Assembly (NCBI GenBank): GCA_025666215.1
Contig: CP102593.1
Coordinates: forward strand, 4,353,001 to 4,417,000
Reading direction: 5' to 3'
Source: Xanthomonas campestris pv. phormiicola
GTDB taxonomy: Bacteria; Pseudomonadota; Gammaproteobacteria; Xanthomonadales; Xanthomonadaceae
Length of the DNA stretch: 64,000 nt
Position 1 is the first letter of the stretch. Every line of letters starts with the position of its first letter. The notes under the pieces are model-generated. The model saw only the letters and a program-made list of their open reading frames with translations. It searched no databases and had not been told where the DNA came from. This document shows, piece by piece, positions 63,695 through 64,000 of the stretch. A program made the translations under genes and the position numbers.

Positions 63695-63822
63695 GGCGCG
63701 GACGCCGCGGCAGCGCGATGCTGCGTCCAGGTCGCGCGGCCGCGCACGGACACGCACAGCGGCCAGGATCGCGCGCGCACTGCGGACACGGCGCACGCCT
63801 GCCCTTCGGAGCCAATGACCGC

Positions 63823-64000
63823 ATGCAATTGGAGATCGTCGGCCTGACCGGACCGACATGGCCGGGCCGCGTCCGCGAAGTGACCCTGCCCGGTGCCGCC
63901 GGCGAATTCGGCGTCCTGCGCGGGCATACCACGCTGCTGGCGACCCTGCGCGAGGGCGTCCATGTGCACCCGCACGACGCCCAGGCGCTGGAGATCCATG
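63823..64000 (+). CDS. atpC: F1 ATP synthase epsilon-subunit-like protein (partial)
   Basis: The first 59 residues are visible: MQLEIVGLTGPTWPGRVREV, then TLPGAAGEFGVLRGHTTLLA. The latter is the epsilon beta-sandwich signature (LPG-x-x-GEFGVL-x-GH). The gene runs off the right edge. No atpD lies upstream, so this is not the housekeeping atp operon, where atpC follows atpD. It may begin or belong to a second, N-type ATPase operon; the continuation is needed to tell. Confidence 0.75.
   Translation, partial: MQLEIVGLTGPTWPGRVREVTLPGAAGEFGVLRGHTTLLATLREGVHVHPHDAQALEIH

Overview
The window is GC-rich chromosomal DNA of Xanthomonadaceae type, most like Xanthomonas or a close relative. This is inferred from gene content and order (mreBCD-mrdA-rodA near a GH28 pectinase, virJ, mltB-rlpA-dacC-DUF493-lipB-lipA-prc), plant cell-wall hydrolases, and intergenic repeats of a kind common in that family. 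No rRNA, tRNA, CRISPR array, integrase or intact insertion sequence was found. Most long open frames on the strand opposite the genes are by-products of the high GC content.

Layout. 1-3685: a minus-strand signalling operon (histidine kinase, single-domain response regulator, hybrid kinase cut by the window edge). 3876-9404: a small unknown protein, a BON-domain periplasmic protein, a Gfo/Idh/MocA oxidoreductase, a short-form 6-phosphogluconate dehydrogenase, an unknown exported protein and a YfcH-like epimerase. 9432-11041: a palindromic repeat, a glycine-zipper protein and a DUF2242-type lipoprotein. 11042-15760: a tight four-gene minus-strand unit with an NMN adenylyltransferase-Nudix protein, a nicotinamide phosphoribosyltransferase, a radical SAM protein and a methyltransferase fused to a nucleotidyltransferase-like domain. 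15995-19771: a GH53 galactanase, an exported exonuclease/phosphatase-family enzyme, a LysR gene broken by a small deletion, and a TauE-type transporter. 20014-29971: tail-specific protease, lipoate synthesis (lipA, lipB, DUF493), an LpxR-like lipid A deacylase, and cell-wall enzymes (dacC, rlpA, mltB). 30195-37456: a transhydrogenase operon (pntAA, pntAB, pntB, aldehyde dehydrogenase) behind a perfect FNR-type box, then a GH28 polygalacturonase coupled to virJ/acvB. 37797-43748: the rod-shape operon mreB-mreC-mreD-mrdA-rodA; mreC has taken a repeat element into its 3' end. 44010-47183: a PfkB sugar/adenosine kinase and an AcoR-like enhancer-binding regulator.

The most notable region is 45189-57211. 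A minus-strand operon encodes a lanthanide-type PQQ alcohol dehydrogenase (XoxF), a XoxJ-like binding protein fused to ankyrin repeats, a c-type cytochrome, a YVTN beta-propeller protein, a glutathione-dependent formaldehyde dehydrogenase and a TonB-dependent receptor. A canonical sigma-54 promoter lies about 85 bases upstream of xoxF, and the AcoR-like regulator sits at the other end of the cluster. XoxF, XoxJ, the cytochrome and the propeller each begin with a lipobox followed by an Ala/Pro-rich linker, so the whole periplasmic oxidation chain appears to be lipid-tethered.

57453-64000: a HAD phosphatase, a lipoprotein, an alpha/beta hydrolase, an M1 aminopeptidase, ubiE, a fungal-type cytosine deaminase, and the start of an ATP-synthase epsilon-like gene preceded by a second perfect FNR-type box. 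Three repeat families recur: REP-like palindromes, inverted arrays of GGGANTS heptamers, and a 171-base tandem array.
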